Shown one piece after another: positions 1 to 9,626 of a stretch of 64,000 nucleotides of DNA. This stretch comes from Bacteroides thetaiotaomicron VPI-5482 (GTDB lineage: Bacteria > Bacteroidota > Bacteroidia > Bacteroidales > Bacteroidaceae), in contig NC_004663.1 of assembly GCF_000011065.1 (NCBI RefSeq), positions 310,001 through 374,000 of the forward strand, read 5' to 3'. Each line of letters begins with the position of its first letter. The stretch's first letter is position 1. Made by a program: the position numbers and the translations under genes. The notes beneath the pieces were generated by a model that ran no database searches, was not told the DNA's origin, and saw nothing but the letters and a program-made list of their open reading frames with translations.

Positions 1-582
1 GTGCTGGTGAAAAACTCGGGAGGATATAAAACATTTACTGATATGCAGCTTATACCTGTCAGAGAAAGTGATTACGAACCGAGTATATACGATCCGGAAA
101 CAGGGTTGGTGCAGGGACAGGACTATGTTACACCAAATTCGTTAACCCTTTTTCAAACAGAAAGTGGAGACTATATGTTTCCTGAAGATGTACATATTTA
201 TTTTCGTGAGAACCAAGATAATGATGATGATGTAAAAAGTTTGACTTTTCGTTTTTATGGACCGGATTATACACCGATCTCTCCTTCATCTTTTAATCAG
301 ACAGACTGGGCTAATCTGATTCATGGTTTCAATATGGAGAAAACAGATGAATATGTAAAGTATGATGTAGTTTATCCGATGCCATTGGTTGAAATGAAAT
401 CAAAATATACCAATAAAGATGGTAATAGAATAAATGTCAATTTTTTATATGACCGTATTACAGCAAGTGGTTATCGTATGACATCCACTATGTCATTTGA
501 ATTTGCGATATACAAGGAAGCTCATTGGGAGATAATAGTTGTATTTACAGCAGGAGCCCCCTTGTTTGAAGATGGAAAATAA
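1..582 (+). CDS. C-terminal part of a SusCD-linked protein (DUF5007-like), cut by window edge
   Basis: The frame is open from the first base, so this is the 3' part of a gene whose start lies outside the window; the GTG at base 1 is probably internal. The visible 193 residues hold no catalytic motif that I recognise. They look like a beta-rich domain ending in a segment with FEFAIYKEAHWEII followed by a Gly/Ala/Pro turn. Position directly upstream of susC (23-nt gap), and this ending, recall the DUF5007 proteins that sit in similar Bacteroides Sus-like loci, but that link is from memory and weak. Most likely a secreted or surface lipoprotein of the same operon; the signal peptide would be upstream of the window. 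Confidence 0.6.
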   Translation: MLVKNSGGYKTFTDMQLIPVRESDYEPSIYDPETGLVQGQDYVTPNSLTLFQTESGDYMFPEDVHIYFRENQDNDDDVKSLTFRFYGPDYTPISPSSFNQTDWANLIHGFNMEKTDEYVKYDVVYPMPLVEMKSKYTNKDGNRINVNFLYDRITASGYRMTSTMSFEFAIYKEAHWEIIVVFTAGAPLFEDGK

Positions 583-605
583 CTAATTAATACCATGATT
601 CTAAT

Positions 606-3600
606 ATGAGAAATATATTTAAATATGGCTTGTTGGCTATGGCGATTGCCGTCACCTCGGTTGGTGTTCGGGCTCAGGATATTCCTGTCAGTGGTGTAGT
701 CAAAGATAAAAGCAATAATTCTACATTGCCTTATGCTTCTGTTATTGTTAAAAATGAAAGTGGAAAAACGGTGCCTCAGCTTTCAACCACAACTGATGAT
801 AACGGACGATTCTCTACAAAAGTTAAGAGTGGTTACCGACTTGTATTCTCTTTCTTGGCGTTCGACAGTCTTTCAGTCAAAGTTACTAAACCTTCAGAAC
901 GCATGCAAATATATCTGAGTCCGACAGAGAATATGCTTGATGAAACAGTTGTAGTCGGATTTAAAAGAGTTAGTAAGGCTGCGGTAACAGCATCGGTTAC
1001 GGTTATTAAAGCAGAAGATCTGGTCAATACTCCTGTTGCTAATCCGATGGAGTTGCTTCAAGGGCGTGTTCCCGGATTAAATATTCAGATGAATAATGGT
1101 ACTCCCGGAGGTCTTCCAAGTTTTTCAATTCGAGGAGTCTCGGATATTTCCGTTCAATCTTCCGGTGATGGCGAGTTTATGATGGGGCTGACTCCTCCTT
1201 TGTTTGTAGTTGACGGTATACCGCAGGAAGACGTAACGGGCTATGATGCAGCTGGTTTGCTGTCAGGTGCAACAGTCAGTCCGTTGGCTATGATTCCACT
1301 TGAAGATATTGCGAATATCCAAGTATTGAAAGATGCAGCTGCAACTTCCCTGTATGGTTCAAAAGGTGCTTACGGAGTAATTCTTATAGAAACTAAAAGA
1401 GGAGAAACAGCCAAACCGAAAGTTTCTTATTCGGCTAACTTTGTAGTGAAAACACCACCGAGGTTGAGAGATGTACTTGCAGGCGGGGCGGAGAGAGCGC
1501 TCAGAATTATGCAAATTTTGGGAAATGATACATCCGCCTATCACGGATATAATGAAATCCATAAATTGCAGGCACTGTCAGATAGCTTGAATCCTTATTA
1601 CAATAATAATACGGATTGGCAGGGTGTCTTTTATCAGACGACTTACAATCAAACTCATAATCTTAGTTTCTCTGGTAAACCTAATGAGAAATTTGACTAT
1701 AAGATCAATGCAAACTATTATACGGAAAAAGGAATTGTGAAAAACACGGACTTTAACCGATACGGTATCAGGGCAGCAGTAGGATATAAGCCTAATGATA
1801 GATTTCATTTGGATCTAAATCTTGCCACTACATTAACCCGAAATAGTAATGGTAGCGGAAATGCTTTCTCACAATCCGGCGTAGCCGCAGGTTCGGCAGC
1901 TTCTTCCTTGTTGCCTCCACCGTCTATGTATACAGCTTCCAATTCTGCATTGTCTGTTTTTTCTGTCCAGGCAGATAATCAGAATGTAGTCTATGATGCA
2001 AGTATGAATATCATGTATCTGTTGCCATTTGATATAAGATGGAGAAGTACTTTAGGATATAAATACGGAACTGTGGAGAATGAGAAATTTACGCCGGGTA
2101 TTTTGAATGCCAATAGGGCTACTTGGAATAACGGTAGTGAATATAGTTATAATATGTATGTTCGTTCATTGTTGTCAAGAACCGTAAAATTGGGAATTGT
2201 AAATTTTGATTTACAGGGAGGTTTTGAACTTTCATCCGAAAAGTATAGCGGTAACTTTATTATGCTGAATGGATTGGCAAGTGACCATATATGGTCGTCC
2301 GGTATGCCGTCCATGGCAGCTGGAAGGTCGAATTTTTCAGATAAAAAGAATACGTTTGCACTTATTATAGATCCTCAGTTATCGCTGCCTGGTGGGAAAT
2401 ACGTATTTACTCCCAATATTCGTCCTGAAATAAATTCATCTTATGGGTCGCAGGCGAAATGGGCAATAAATCCTTCATTAGGATTTCGCTGGAACTTCAG
2501 CCGTGAATCTTTTGCTAAAAAATGGAAGTTTCTGGATGCCGGAGCTCTTCGTGTAACTTGGGGACGTAGTACCACTTATAAAGCTAGTATTTATGATATA
2601 TGGGGAAGTTACAATCTGAGCAAAGATACTTATAATGGAGTTTCTATTATTCCTATTGATAAAAACGCTATGCCGAATCCGGATTTGAAGCCGGTAACGT
2701 CAACATCATGGAATCTCGGAACAGACTTATCATTCCTTAATAATAAAATTATGTTCGTTGCCGAGGCGTATTACAAACAAATTGACAATCAGCTAAGTTC
2801 GATAGAGTTGGCTAACCACAATGCTTTTAATTCCGTAAGAAGTACGAAAACGAGTCTGGTTAACTATGGATTGGAGTTTTCGTTGAACGTCCGTCCGTTG
2901 TCAAGGCAAAGTAATTGGGATTTGAATGTAGCGACTTCACTGGCAATTAATAAAGACGTGATCGCAAAGCTGCCTAACGAGGTGCGGCAGATTATTAACA
3001 GTGATGCGGAAGTGGTGAATAAATTAGGTTCTAACGCGATGGGGAATTATCTCTATGTGTATAAAGGCGTATATGCGACTGACGAAGACGTGCCTGTTAA
3101 TCCGCTGACCGGAGAACGCTTGCGGATGGGAGGGAATACTTCTACTCAAGCATACTTTAAGGCGGGAGACCCTATTTGGGTGGATGTAAATGGTGATTAT
3201 ATCATCGATGAAAAAGACAAGGTGATTGTAGGTAATTCACAGCCGCGAATGACCGGTGGTATTAGTATCAATCTTCGTTATAAAGCGTTTTCTATCAACA
3301 CTAACTGCTCGTTTACGTTGAGACGTGATATTATCAACAAGGCTCTGGCAGACCGTTTTAGGGCTTATGGAACACCTGTAGCAGGTAAGGTGAACCTTAC
3401 AGGTAGTGGAGCTTTAACACCTATTGAGGCATATAATTTCTGGACAGAAGATAATATCTATGCCCAATATCCTAATCCGTTTGATTATACCCGTTCAAGT
3501 ATTATTCAGCCTTTCAGATACGACCAGACATTGTTTATGGAAGATGGCTCTTATTTTAAAATTAACGGTATATCTGTGGCTTATACTATTCCAAAGAAAA

Positions 3601-3776
3601 TGCTGGATTTTTTTAGGATCAGCCGATGTCAGCTTAATTTTAGTATGAACAATATTTATACTTTCTCCAAATATTCAGGCATCAATCCCGAGAATGTAAA
3701 CAATTTGGGATATGACACATCCGGTGGTTATCCCAATGGTCGTACTGTGACATTTGGTGTCTCAATGGATTTTTAG
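606..3776 (+). CDS. susC: SusC-like TonB-dependent outer-membrane transporter
   Basis: A 1056-residue protein, the usual size of SusC proteins. It starts with a signal peptide (about residues 1-23, ending RAQ), then a carboxypeptidase-D regulatory-like beta-sandwich starting VSGVVKDKSNN (about 26-110), a TonB-box-like ETVVVGF, a plug domain (about 120-270, with LLQGRVPGLNI, SIRGVSD, FVVDGIP and VLKDAAATSLYGSKGAYGVILIETK), and a long barrel ending in VTFGVSMDF with the terminal aromatic residue typical of outer-membrane proteins. It should import a glycan or glycopeptide, with the next gene product (SusD) as lid. The susD gene begins 24 nt downstream. The substrate cannot be read from the sequence. 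Confidence 0.95.
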   Translation: MRNIFKYGLLAMAIAVTSVGVRAQDIPVSGVVKDKSNNSTLPYASVIVKNESGKTVPQLSTTTDDNGRFSTKVKSGYRLVFSFLAFDSLSVKVTKPSERMQIYLSPTENMLDETVVVGFKRVSKAAVTASVTVIKAEDLVNTPVANPMELLQGRVPGLNIQMNNGTPGGLPSFSIRGVSDISVQSSGDGEFMMGLTPPLFVVDGIPQEDVTGYDAAGLLSGATVSPLAMIPLEDIANIQVLKDAAATSLYGSKGAYGVILIETKRGETAKPKVSYSANFVVKTPPRLRDVLAGGAERALRIMQILGNDTSAYHGYNEIHKLQALSDSLNPYYNNNTDWQGVFYQTTYNQTHNLSFSGKPNEKFDYKINANYYTEKGIVKNTDFNRYGIRAAVGYKPNDRFHLDLNLATTLTRNSNGSGNAFSQSGVAAGSAASSLLPPPSMYTASNSALSVFSVQADNQNVVYDASMNIMYLLPFDIRWRSTLGYKYGTVENEKFTPGILNANRATWNNGSEYSYNMYVRSLLSRTVKLGIVNFDLQGGFELSSEKYSGNFIMLNGLASDHIWSSGMPSMAAGRSNFSDKKNTFALIIDPQLSLPGGKYVFTPNIRPEINSSYGSQAKWAINPSLGFRWNFSRESFAKKWKFLDAGALRVTWGRSTTYKASIYDIWGSYNLSKDTYNGVSIIPIDKNAMPNPDLKPVTSTSWNLGTDLSFLNNKIMFVAEAYYKQIDNQLSSIELANHNAFNSVRSTKTSLVNYGLEFSLNVRPLSRQSNWDLNVATSLAINKDVIAKLPNEVRQIINSDAEVVNKLGSNAMGNYLYVYKGVYATDEDVPVNPLTGERLRMGGNTSTQAYFKAGDPIWVDVNGDYIIDEKDKVIVGNSQPRMTGGISINLRYKAFSINTNCSFTLRRDIINKALADRFRAYGTPVAGKVNLTGSGALTPIEAYNFWTEDNIYAQYPNPFDYTRSSIIQPFRYDQTLFMEDGSYFKINGISVAYTIPKKMLDFFRISRCQLNFSMNNIYTFSKYSGINPENVNNLGYDTSGGYPNGRTVTFGVSMDF

Positions 3777-3800
3777 ATGAACGATTAAATATAGAAGAAT

Positions 3801-5312
3801 ATGAAAAATATAGTTTTAATAATGACTTTGATAGTATCTTGCCTGTTTGCCGGTTGTGACTCGCTTGCAAATAAGAGTGAAGATAAATTATCGGGTGATG
3901 ATTTTTGGGCGCAGGGAAATGAGACGAATGCGGAAGCTTTTTTGTTGAGCATATACAATTCGTTTCGGAATGCAACAATGTCACAACGTCCTTTCCTTAC
4001 GTATAGCGGAGATATGCGGTGCGCTCCAATAACAGCCTACAGCACTGGGGATAAATATGTAGCTTATCTGGCTAACAACGATATGGGTGAATTGCGTAAT
4101 ACATATCCCGATGATGCTAGGGGCGGTTTAATAATGCAATGGGATGTGTTTTATACTGCTATTCAGGATGCCAATATTCTGCTTGCTGAAATAGACAAAG
4201 TGCCCGGCATGGATGAATTGAAACGGAGTCGTTTTAAGGCAGAAGCTATTTTCATGCGTAGCTTGTCTTATTTCTTCATTGTAAGGGCTTTTGGAGATGT
4301 GCCTTATTATACAAATGCCTATAATGAAGCTCCCTTGCCAAGAACCAATATGGTTATAGTTTTGCAAAATTGCCTTGCTGACTTACAACCTTTGCTTGAC
4401 GATGATCCGGGAGCGGAAGTATTACCATGGTCATATTCATCTTATTCGAGCAAAGGGATTAGAGCCTCCAGAGGTTCTGTCATTGCGCTGATGATGCATA
4501 TAAACTTGTGGCTTGTACAGTTTGATGCACAAAATAAAGAGCAATATTATAGGAATGTTGTTTCGCTAGGCGAGGAACTGGAACGTAACAATGGAGCTTA
4601 TTCATTACTTGATATAAATAGAAGTTCCGTGATTTTCGCAGGAGGATCGGACGAAGGCTTGTTTGAGATTGCACAGAATATAAATTTCAATGAGATATTT
4701 ATGATGAATGCAAAGTTTTCTGATAATGTTTCCTATTCCTGTTTGAATAAGTCAATGCCGCTATTCTGTTATTCAGGAGATTATCTTATGACGCTGTTCC
4801 CTATGTATGAAGATGATGCGAGAAAAGAATTATGGTTTGACGAAAAAATCTATTCTACATCGGTTTCAAGTTCTGCTCCTAAAGAAATCAAGAAGTTTTG
4901 GAATATTGATACTTATGGAAACGGAACAATTACATCTAATTCCGGCAATCAAATAGTATTCCGTTATGCAGGTGCACTTTTGTTGTATGCTGAAGCTCTT
5001 GCCGCTTTGGGGACTAACGATACGAAAGCCTGCGAATTACTCAACCGGGTCCGCAATAGGGCACATGCTTCCGAAATAAATACCTCGGGTAGTGAACTGA
5101 TGGATGCTATTTTCTGGGAACGCTGCAGAGAGCTTATCGGTGAAGGACATTACTATTATGATTTGGTTCGTACAGGAAAGGTGTATAACAGAAACTATTG
5201 TATGAATCCGATGACGCGTACTAATTTCAATGTGGGGGCATGGACATGGCCTATTCATCGTAATGCGTTGAAAAACAACACACAGATTGGATTGAATTTA
5301 TTTTGGGAGTAA
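3801..5312 (+). CDS. susD: SusD-like surface nutrient-binding lipoprotein
   Basis: A 503-residue lipoprotein with a type II signal peptide (lipobox LFAGC, Cys19) and family landmarks: a helix-rich N-terminal half with TPR-like segments (AEAIFMRSLSYFFIVRAFGDVPYYT), and a C-terminal half with FRYAGALLLYAEALAALG, a LLNRVRNRA segment and IFWERCRELIGEGHYYYDLVR. The last elements are characteristic of RagB/SusD proteins. It should sit on the cell surface, bind the substrate and close over the SusC barrel. It lies 24 nt after susC and is followed by a fasciclin-like gene, an order seen in several Bacteroides loci. No glycan specificity can be deduced. Confidence 0.95.
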   Translation: MKNIVLIMTLIVSCLFAGCDSLANKSEDKLSGDDFWAQGNETNAEAFLLSIYNSFRNATMSQRPFLTYSGDMRCAPITAYSTGDKYVAYLANNDMGELRNTYPDDARGGLIMQWDVFYTAIQDANILLAEIDKVPGMDELKRSRFKAEAIFMRSLSYFFIVRAFGDVPYYTNAYNEAPLPRTNMVIVLQNCLADLQPLLDDDPGAEVLPWSYSSYSSKGIRASRGSVIALMMHINLWLVQFDAQNKEQYYRNVVSLGEELERNNGAYSLLDINRSSVIFAGGSDEGLFEIAQNINFNEIFMMNAKFSDNVSYSCLNKSMPLFCYSGDYLMTLFPMYEDDARKELWFDEKIYSTSVSSSAPKEIKKFWNIDTYGNGTITSNSGNQIVFRYAGALLLYAEALAALGTNDTKACELLNRVRNRAHASEINTSGSELMDAIFWERCRELIGEGHYYYDLVRTGKVYNRNYCMNPMTRTNFNVGAWTWPIHRNALKNNTQIGLNLFWE

Positions 5313-5338
5313 CTCTGATAAACTTAAAATGTATAGAT

Positions 5339-6061
5339 ATGAAAAATAATATCAAATTATGGAAGAAAATTGTCGGATGTTGCCTTTTGGCAGTACTCAT
5401 GTACAATTGTGCCGATGATAGTTATTTAATTGATGGTGGAAAAGCGAACCCTTATTATAATGGGAATATGATGCAATATTTGGAATCAAGACCCGATTAT
5501 TTTAAAGATTTGGTGGAAGTCATCCGGCTGTCCGGTATGGAAGATGTTTTTGAAGACGAACAAATTACCTTTTTTGCACCTACCGATTGGTCAATCCGTG
5601 GTAGTTTTAATTATCTGAACCGTATTTGGTATCGTATGGGGCATGATAGCATCAAGAGTTTTAGTCAGATAAAACCGGAAGTCTGGCGTGAAATGCTGTC
5701 AATGTACATTGTAAAAGATAAATATTTGCTGAAAGATATACCTCAAATTGATACGACTGCCATAGCAGCCTATCCGGGACAGGCATTTTTATCTTATGGT
5801 CAGCAGCCTATGAACATGGGTGTTGTTTATTATGATGCAAACAATGTGAAATATGCCGGTGCAAGACAAATCATATACTCTTATGTCTATGATTTCACTA
5901 TAGGAGATATGAAAAACGCTTATGTAGCAACATCTGATATACAACCGACCAACGGAGTGGTACATGTACTCAGATTAACCGATCATGCATTTGGTTTTGA
6001 ACCATATCTTTTCGCTACCAAAGCTATAAATGCGACAATAGAAACAGAACCGGATAATTAA
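5339..6061 (+). CDS. Fasciclin-domain lipoprotein of the Sus-like locus
   Basis: I place the start at the ATG at 5339 because it gives a good lipoprotein signal (MKNNIKLWKKIVGCCLLAV, lipobox LMYNC); the upstream in-frame ATG at 5303 overlaps susD and adds a hydrophilic tail. About 240 residues. The body has fasciclin/FAS1 features: EQITFFAPTDWSIR (compare the FAS1 H1 box), a central helical stretch, and a late VVHVLRLTDHAFGF segment resembling the H2 box NGVIHVID. FAS1 domains usually mediate adhesion or protein-protein contact. In this locus it probably assembles with SusC/D or binds substrate at the surface. No enzyme motif is visible. Confidence 0.8.
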   Translation: MKNNIKLWKKIVGCCLLAVLMYNCADDSYLIDGGKANPYYNGNMMQYLESRPDYFKDLVEVIRLSGMEDVFEDEQITFFAPTDWSIRGSFNYLNRIWYRMGHDSIKSFSQIKPEVWREMLSMYIVKDKYLLKDIPQIDTTAIAAYPGQAFLSYGQQPMNMGVVYYDANNVKYAGARQIIYSYVYDFTIGDMKNAYVATSDIQPTNGVVHVLRLTDHAFGFEPYLFATKAINATIETEPDN

Positions 6062-6081
6062 CTATAAATAAAGATAGTACA

Positions 6082-7767
6082 ATGAAACATATTACCATCT
6101 ATTCGTTAATGATTGTTTGCTCCGTATTCACTTCGTTATTGGTAACATCCTGTAACAGTGATCTGAACAGCAATATTAAAGATGATCCGTACAGTGGTGG
6201 AAAAGCTCCGCTTGGAATCGGTTTGCTGGCTGAATCTCCTTCTCCGGAAAGCGCTTATCCCAATGATACGGTTGTATTCAAAGCAAAAGGGATGTTGAAC
6301 TGGTGTGATCCGCAATCAGGACGTTACGATTTCAAGTTTTATATTTCTGATGAAGAAACTAAAATTGTAACTGCTACCGACACGACAATCACCGTGAAAG
6401 TACCTGGAAATCTTAGTTCGGGTACGGCTTATATTGTATTGAAAGAACAGGTTTTCTATGGACCTCGTCTCACTGTATTAGGAAATATTAAGATAGATCA
6501 GTCATACGGCTTTAAAGGCACTTCGGGACCTATTTACGATTGTGCGGAACATTATTCAAAAGCACGGGTATATTATCCAGTTGGCGACTATATGCAGGCC
6601 TACTACAATGAAAATAGCTCGCAGAGTTTTTCTTGTATATCTATGGTTTTGACAGACGGCTCTGTATCGGGAAAATGGGTAACTGACTTCAAACTTGATC
6701 CTGGTCAGGGAGCCGGCATTGATCTGGCCAATCCGGGAGTGACAGATATTGAATGTTACCTTAATTCATTTACTTATTTTCCTAGTGACCACAGGGTTCT
6801 TCTCTCGGGTAAATTTTCAGAATACGGCTGGGATAAGTTGCCGGTCAATAACATCACGATAGCTACTAATGAAGTAGCCTCGTATTATAAAACTGTAGCG
6901 CTGCCTTCGAAAAAGAATAATACAAGCATAAATTGTAAGATACCGGTATTCAACGGGGGAACTCTTGAAGCGCCTGTCCGTACATTTATAACTTCCAATG
7001 AGAAGGTGGTAGCAGTAGGAAATATTACAAACTACTGTCGTATTAATACCGAAAAATCCTATGCTGAGAGTATGGTTTTGGATTATTCGAAGGTTGCAAG
7101 TGTATTGCGTATGTCAAGGACTGGAGAACTTGATGATAGCTATCGCAGGGATGCAGAAGGAGTTATCGGGCAGATTTTAGATGCTTGTATGGTCGAAAGT
7201 GACGGTATTGTCATAGTAGGGACATTCAGCAGTTTCGATGGACAGTCTGTGAAGAATATTGTGAAGTTGAATGCCGAAGGTACCCTTGATGAAACTTTTA
7301 TGAAAAACATCGGTACGGGCGCAAATGGAAGTATTACTAAAATCCGGTACAATAAAAACAAAAAGAAAATCCTTATAACTGGGGAGTTTTCTGAGTTCAA
7401 CGGTATTCCTGCACAGAGTGTAGTTATGTTGAATGATGATGGCACACGTGATGAAATTTTCAAGATCGGAAAAATGGAAGGAGGATTGGCCAATTTTGCC
7501 TGTCTGCTTGATAATGATAATATTGTTGTTTCAGGTGCGTTTACGAAATACGATGGTGTAACTCGCCGTGGTTTCCTTATATTGGGTCGTGATGGAAAGG
7601 CGCTGCAACAATTTAATGTACCGGGCATCTTCCAGGGTGAACTCTACAAAGTAATTGAAACTCGTACTTCGACCAATTCAAACGGATTGCTGCTGCTTGG
7701 TGATTTTAGTCGTTTTGATGGTAATATGGTTCGCAATGCGATAATGATAGAAGTTGATTATGAATAA
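6082..7767 (+). CDS. Surface lipoprotein with TIG-like (DUF5008-like) domain and delta-60 beta-propeller repeats
   Basis: A 561-residue lipoprotein (lipobox LVTSC, Cys24). After a linker, about residues 45-150 look like an IPT/TIG immunoglobulin-type domain (PNDTVVFKAKG...TTITVKVPGNLSSGTAYIVL). The C-terminal half carries several repeats of the pattern LNAEGTLDETF...GANGSITKI...KILITGEFSEFNG...VVMLNDDGTRDEIF, which are delta-60 (DUF5122-like) repeats expected to fold as a beta-propeller. The layout resembles DUF5008 proteins linked to SusC/D. Likely role: surface glycan or protein binding, analogous to SusE/SusF or SGBPs. No catalytic residues identified. It is 20 nt downstream of the fasciclin gene. 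Confidence 0.8.
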   Translation: MKHITIYSLMIVCSVFTSLLVTSCNSDLNSNIKDDPYSGGKAPLGIGLLAESPSPESAYPNDTVVFKAKGMLNWCDPQSGRYDFKFYISDEETKIVTATDTTITVKVPGNLSSGTAYIVLKEQVFYGPRLTVLGNIKIDQSYGFKGTSGPIYDCAEHYSKARVYYPVGDYMQAYYNENSSQSFSCISMVLTDGSVSGKWVTDFKLDPGQGAGIDLANPGVTDIECYLNSFTYFPSDHRVLLSGKFSEYGWDKLPVNNITIATNEVASYYKTVALPSKKNNTSINCKIPVFNGGTLEAPVRTFITSNEKVVAVGNITNYCRINTEKSYAESMVLDYSKVASVLRMSRTGELDDSYRRDAEGVIGQILDACMVESDGIVIVGTFSSFDGQSVKNIVKLNAEGTLDETFMKNIGTGANGSITKIRYNKNKKKILITGEFSEFNGIPAQSVVMLNDDGTRDEIFKIGKMEGGLANFACLLDNDNIVVSGAFTKYDGVTRRGFLILGRDGKALQQFNVPGIFQGELYKVIETRTSTNSNGLLLLGDFSRFDGNMVRNAIMIEVDYE

Positions 7768-7783
7768 CTTATTATGAAATACA

Positions 7784-9613
7784 ATGGAAAAGTTGATAAA
7801 AAATATAATGCTTTGCCTGTTTGCTGTATTTGCATTCTCGTGCAATGAGGAGATGGAAAGGCTTTTGACTGATGATTATCCGGAGTCGGGTACTGAATAT
7901 ACTACGGGACACGTATTGATGGTGGTTATCGATGGTGCATCCGGAATAGCCGTTAATGAGGCGTATAATACACGAAAGGCTCCAGTTATCCGCTCCATGA
8001 CGGATAAATCTTTGTTTACTTTTTACGGACTTGCCGACAATGAAGAAGGGGTAAGTAAAGAACGTGGATGGGCAAATTTGCTGACCGGAACAACAAAGAA
8101 CGGGCTTGATGTCAATCAAGGAATTGACGAACTCGAAACGCCTTCTTTTCTTCAACGATTGAAAGAGGCGGATGAAAATCTAAAAGTCAGCTTTTATTCT
8201 TCCGATACGGAGTTTTTCGGAGCTTTCGGGAGTGTTGCCAATACTAAAAGAAAGACTTCGGCCGACAGTGAAACCGCTGATGCTCTTATTGCTGAAATCA
8301 ATGGTGAAACAATCTCGGATATCGTAGTTGCACAGTTCGGCGGTGTTCAACAGACTGGTGAGCAATATGGATTCTGGAGCAATGAGACAACTCCTACCAG
8401 TGAGGTTATTGATGCGATTTACAATGTAGATGCTTTCATCGGTAAAATAATGAAAGCACTTGAAGCGCGTTCGCGTTACGTTCAGGAAAACTGGCTTGTA
8501 GTTATTACATCTTCTTATGGTGGTGTTTATGAAGGTAATGTAACTCCGGCATCGTTGTATGATGATCCGCGTCTCAATTCTTTCATGATGCTCTATAACA
8601 GTCGGTTTGCATCCAAATTGTTGCAAAGGCCGGGCTCGGATGAACTACAATACAAATTCTATAGTCCTTATTTCGTCGGTCCCGGACAAAAAGCGACAAC
8701 AAATGCCGTTATGACTGGAAATACCGAGTTTTTTAATATGGGTAAACGATGGAGTTCCAATCCGGATGAAGAGGTGGATAAAAGTGGATATACCATTCAG
8801 TTTAAAATGTTTGATAAGCACGGCGACCCCTGGGGTAATAGAAATATAATATCGAAAAGATATCAAAAAGCAGGTACAGGCTGGCAGCTAATGTTTTCTA
8901 ATAATACTCAAGTCGAATTTGCTGCAAATTTTAAAGAGGGTTCTTCGGTATTCCGCTTACCATCTACGAGACGTGACGGATCATGGCATTCTTATACGCT
9001 AGTTATAAAAGAGGTTGATGATACCCAGAAAGGTGACTCCATCTTATTTTATCTTGACGGTAAGTATCAGATGGGATGTAAGATAGACGGCAGTAAAGAT
9101 ATGTGGACAGATGCGCCTCTTGCCATCGGACATACGTTTTCTCCGGACAGACCTAATCAGGCAAATCTATATATAAACGATCTCCAGTTTTACAACGTTG
9201 CTCTACCTGCTGATATTATTGCGGAGTATCATTGTACTACAAAACTGGACCTTTTGGGTGAATTATATCCGTATTGGAATAATCTGGTGGGTTATTACCC
9301 CAACGATCGCGAAGATGATATCGGATTATCTTATTTGGAAGATTATTCGAAATATACATCAAAAGATAAAAGATTATACTTCAATAAGCCGGTTGGTACG
9401 TTTGCGCCTACCGATGATTACGTAACGCGCAGGCAGGAGAGTATTGTAACGGATAAGGTATGCCCACTTATAGACGATTCCTACTATAAAACGGTTCTTA
9501 ATACAGTCGATTTATCCTATCAGATTTTTCAATGGTTTGGAGAGCCGGTTGATTCTTCCTGGAATTTCGATGGTGAAGGCTGGGCATTAGATTACGTTTC
9601 TTTAAATAATTAA
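7784..9613 (+). CDS. Alkaline-phosphatase-like pseudo-enzyme plus LamG-type domain lipoprotein (DUF4983-like), copy 1
   Basis: A 609-residue lipoprotein (lipobox AFSC, Cys20). Residues about 43-290 follow the alkaline phosphatase/NPP fold: HVLMVVIDGASG (metal Asp, D50), GWANLLTG (matching the NHYSLVTG segment of NPPs) and WLVVITSSYGG (matching the VTSDHGM metal site). By eye, the nucleophile Thr position is occupied by a non-Thr residue, and the DH pair of the DHGM motif has become SY, so catalysis is doubtful. Residues about 310-470 form a LamG/concanavalin-like domain (YTIQFKMFDKHGDPWGNRNIISK...HSYTLVIKE...LFYLDGKY...DLQFYNVALP). The same architecture recurs two genes downstream. Probably a binding protein rather than a phosphatase. 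Confidence 0.75.
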   Translation: MEKLIKNIMLCLFAVFAFSCNEEMERLLTDDYPESGTEYTTGHVLMVVIDGASGIAVNEAYNTRKAPVIRSMTDKSLFTFYGLADNEEGVSKERGWANLLTGTTKNGLDVNQGIDELETPSFLQRLKEADENLKVSFYSSDTEFFGAFGSVANTKRKTSADSETADALIAEINGETISDIVVAQFGGVQQTGEQYGFWSNETTPTSEVIDAIYNVDAFIGKIMKALEARSRYVQENWLVVITSSYGGVYEGNVTPASLYDDPRLNSFMMLYNSRFASKLLQRPGSDELQYKFYSPYFVGPGQKATTNAVMTGNTEFFNMGKRWSSNPDEEVDKSGYTIQFKMFDKHGDPWGNRNIISKRYQKAGTGWQLMFSNNTQVEFAANFKEGSSVFRLPSTRRDGSWHSYTLVIKEVDDTQKGDSILFYLDGKYQMGCKIDGSKDMWTDAPLAIGHTFSPDRPNQANLYINDLQFYNVALPADIIAEYHCTTKLDLLGELYPYWNNLVGYYPNDREDDIGLSYLEDYSKYTSKDKRLYFNKPVGTFAPTDDYVTRRQESIVTDKVCPLIDDSYYKTVLNTVDLSYQIFQWFGEPVDSSWNFDGEGWALDYVSLNN

Positions 9614-9626
9614 ATTAGAATGCAAT

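Noticed and set aside
7140..7628. A 162-codon minus-strand frame inside the propeller lipoprotein gene
   Set aside because: It is a shadow of the repeat region of a well-supported gene with signal peptide and recognised repeats.
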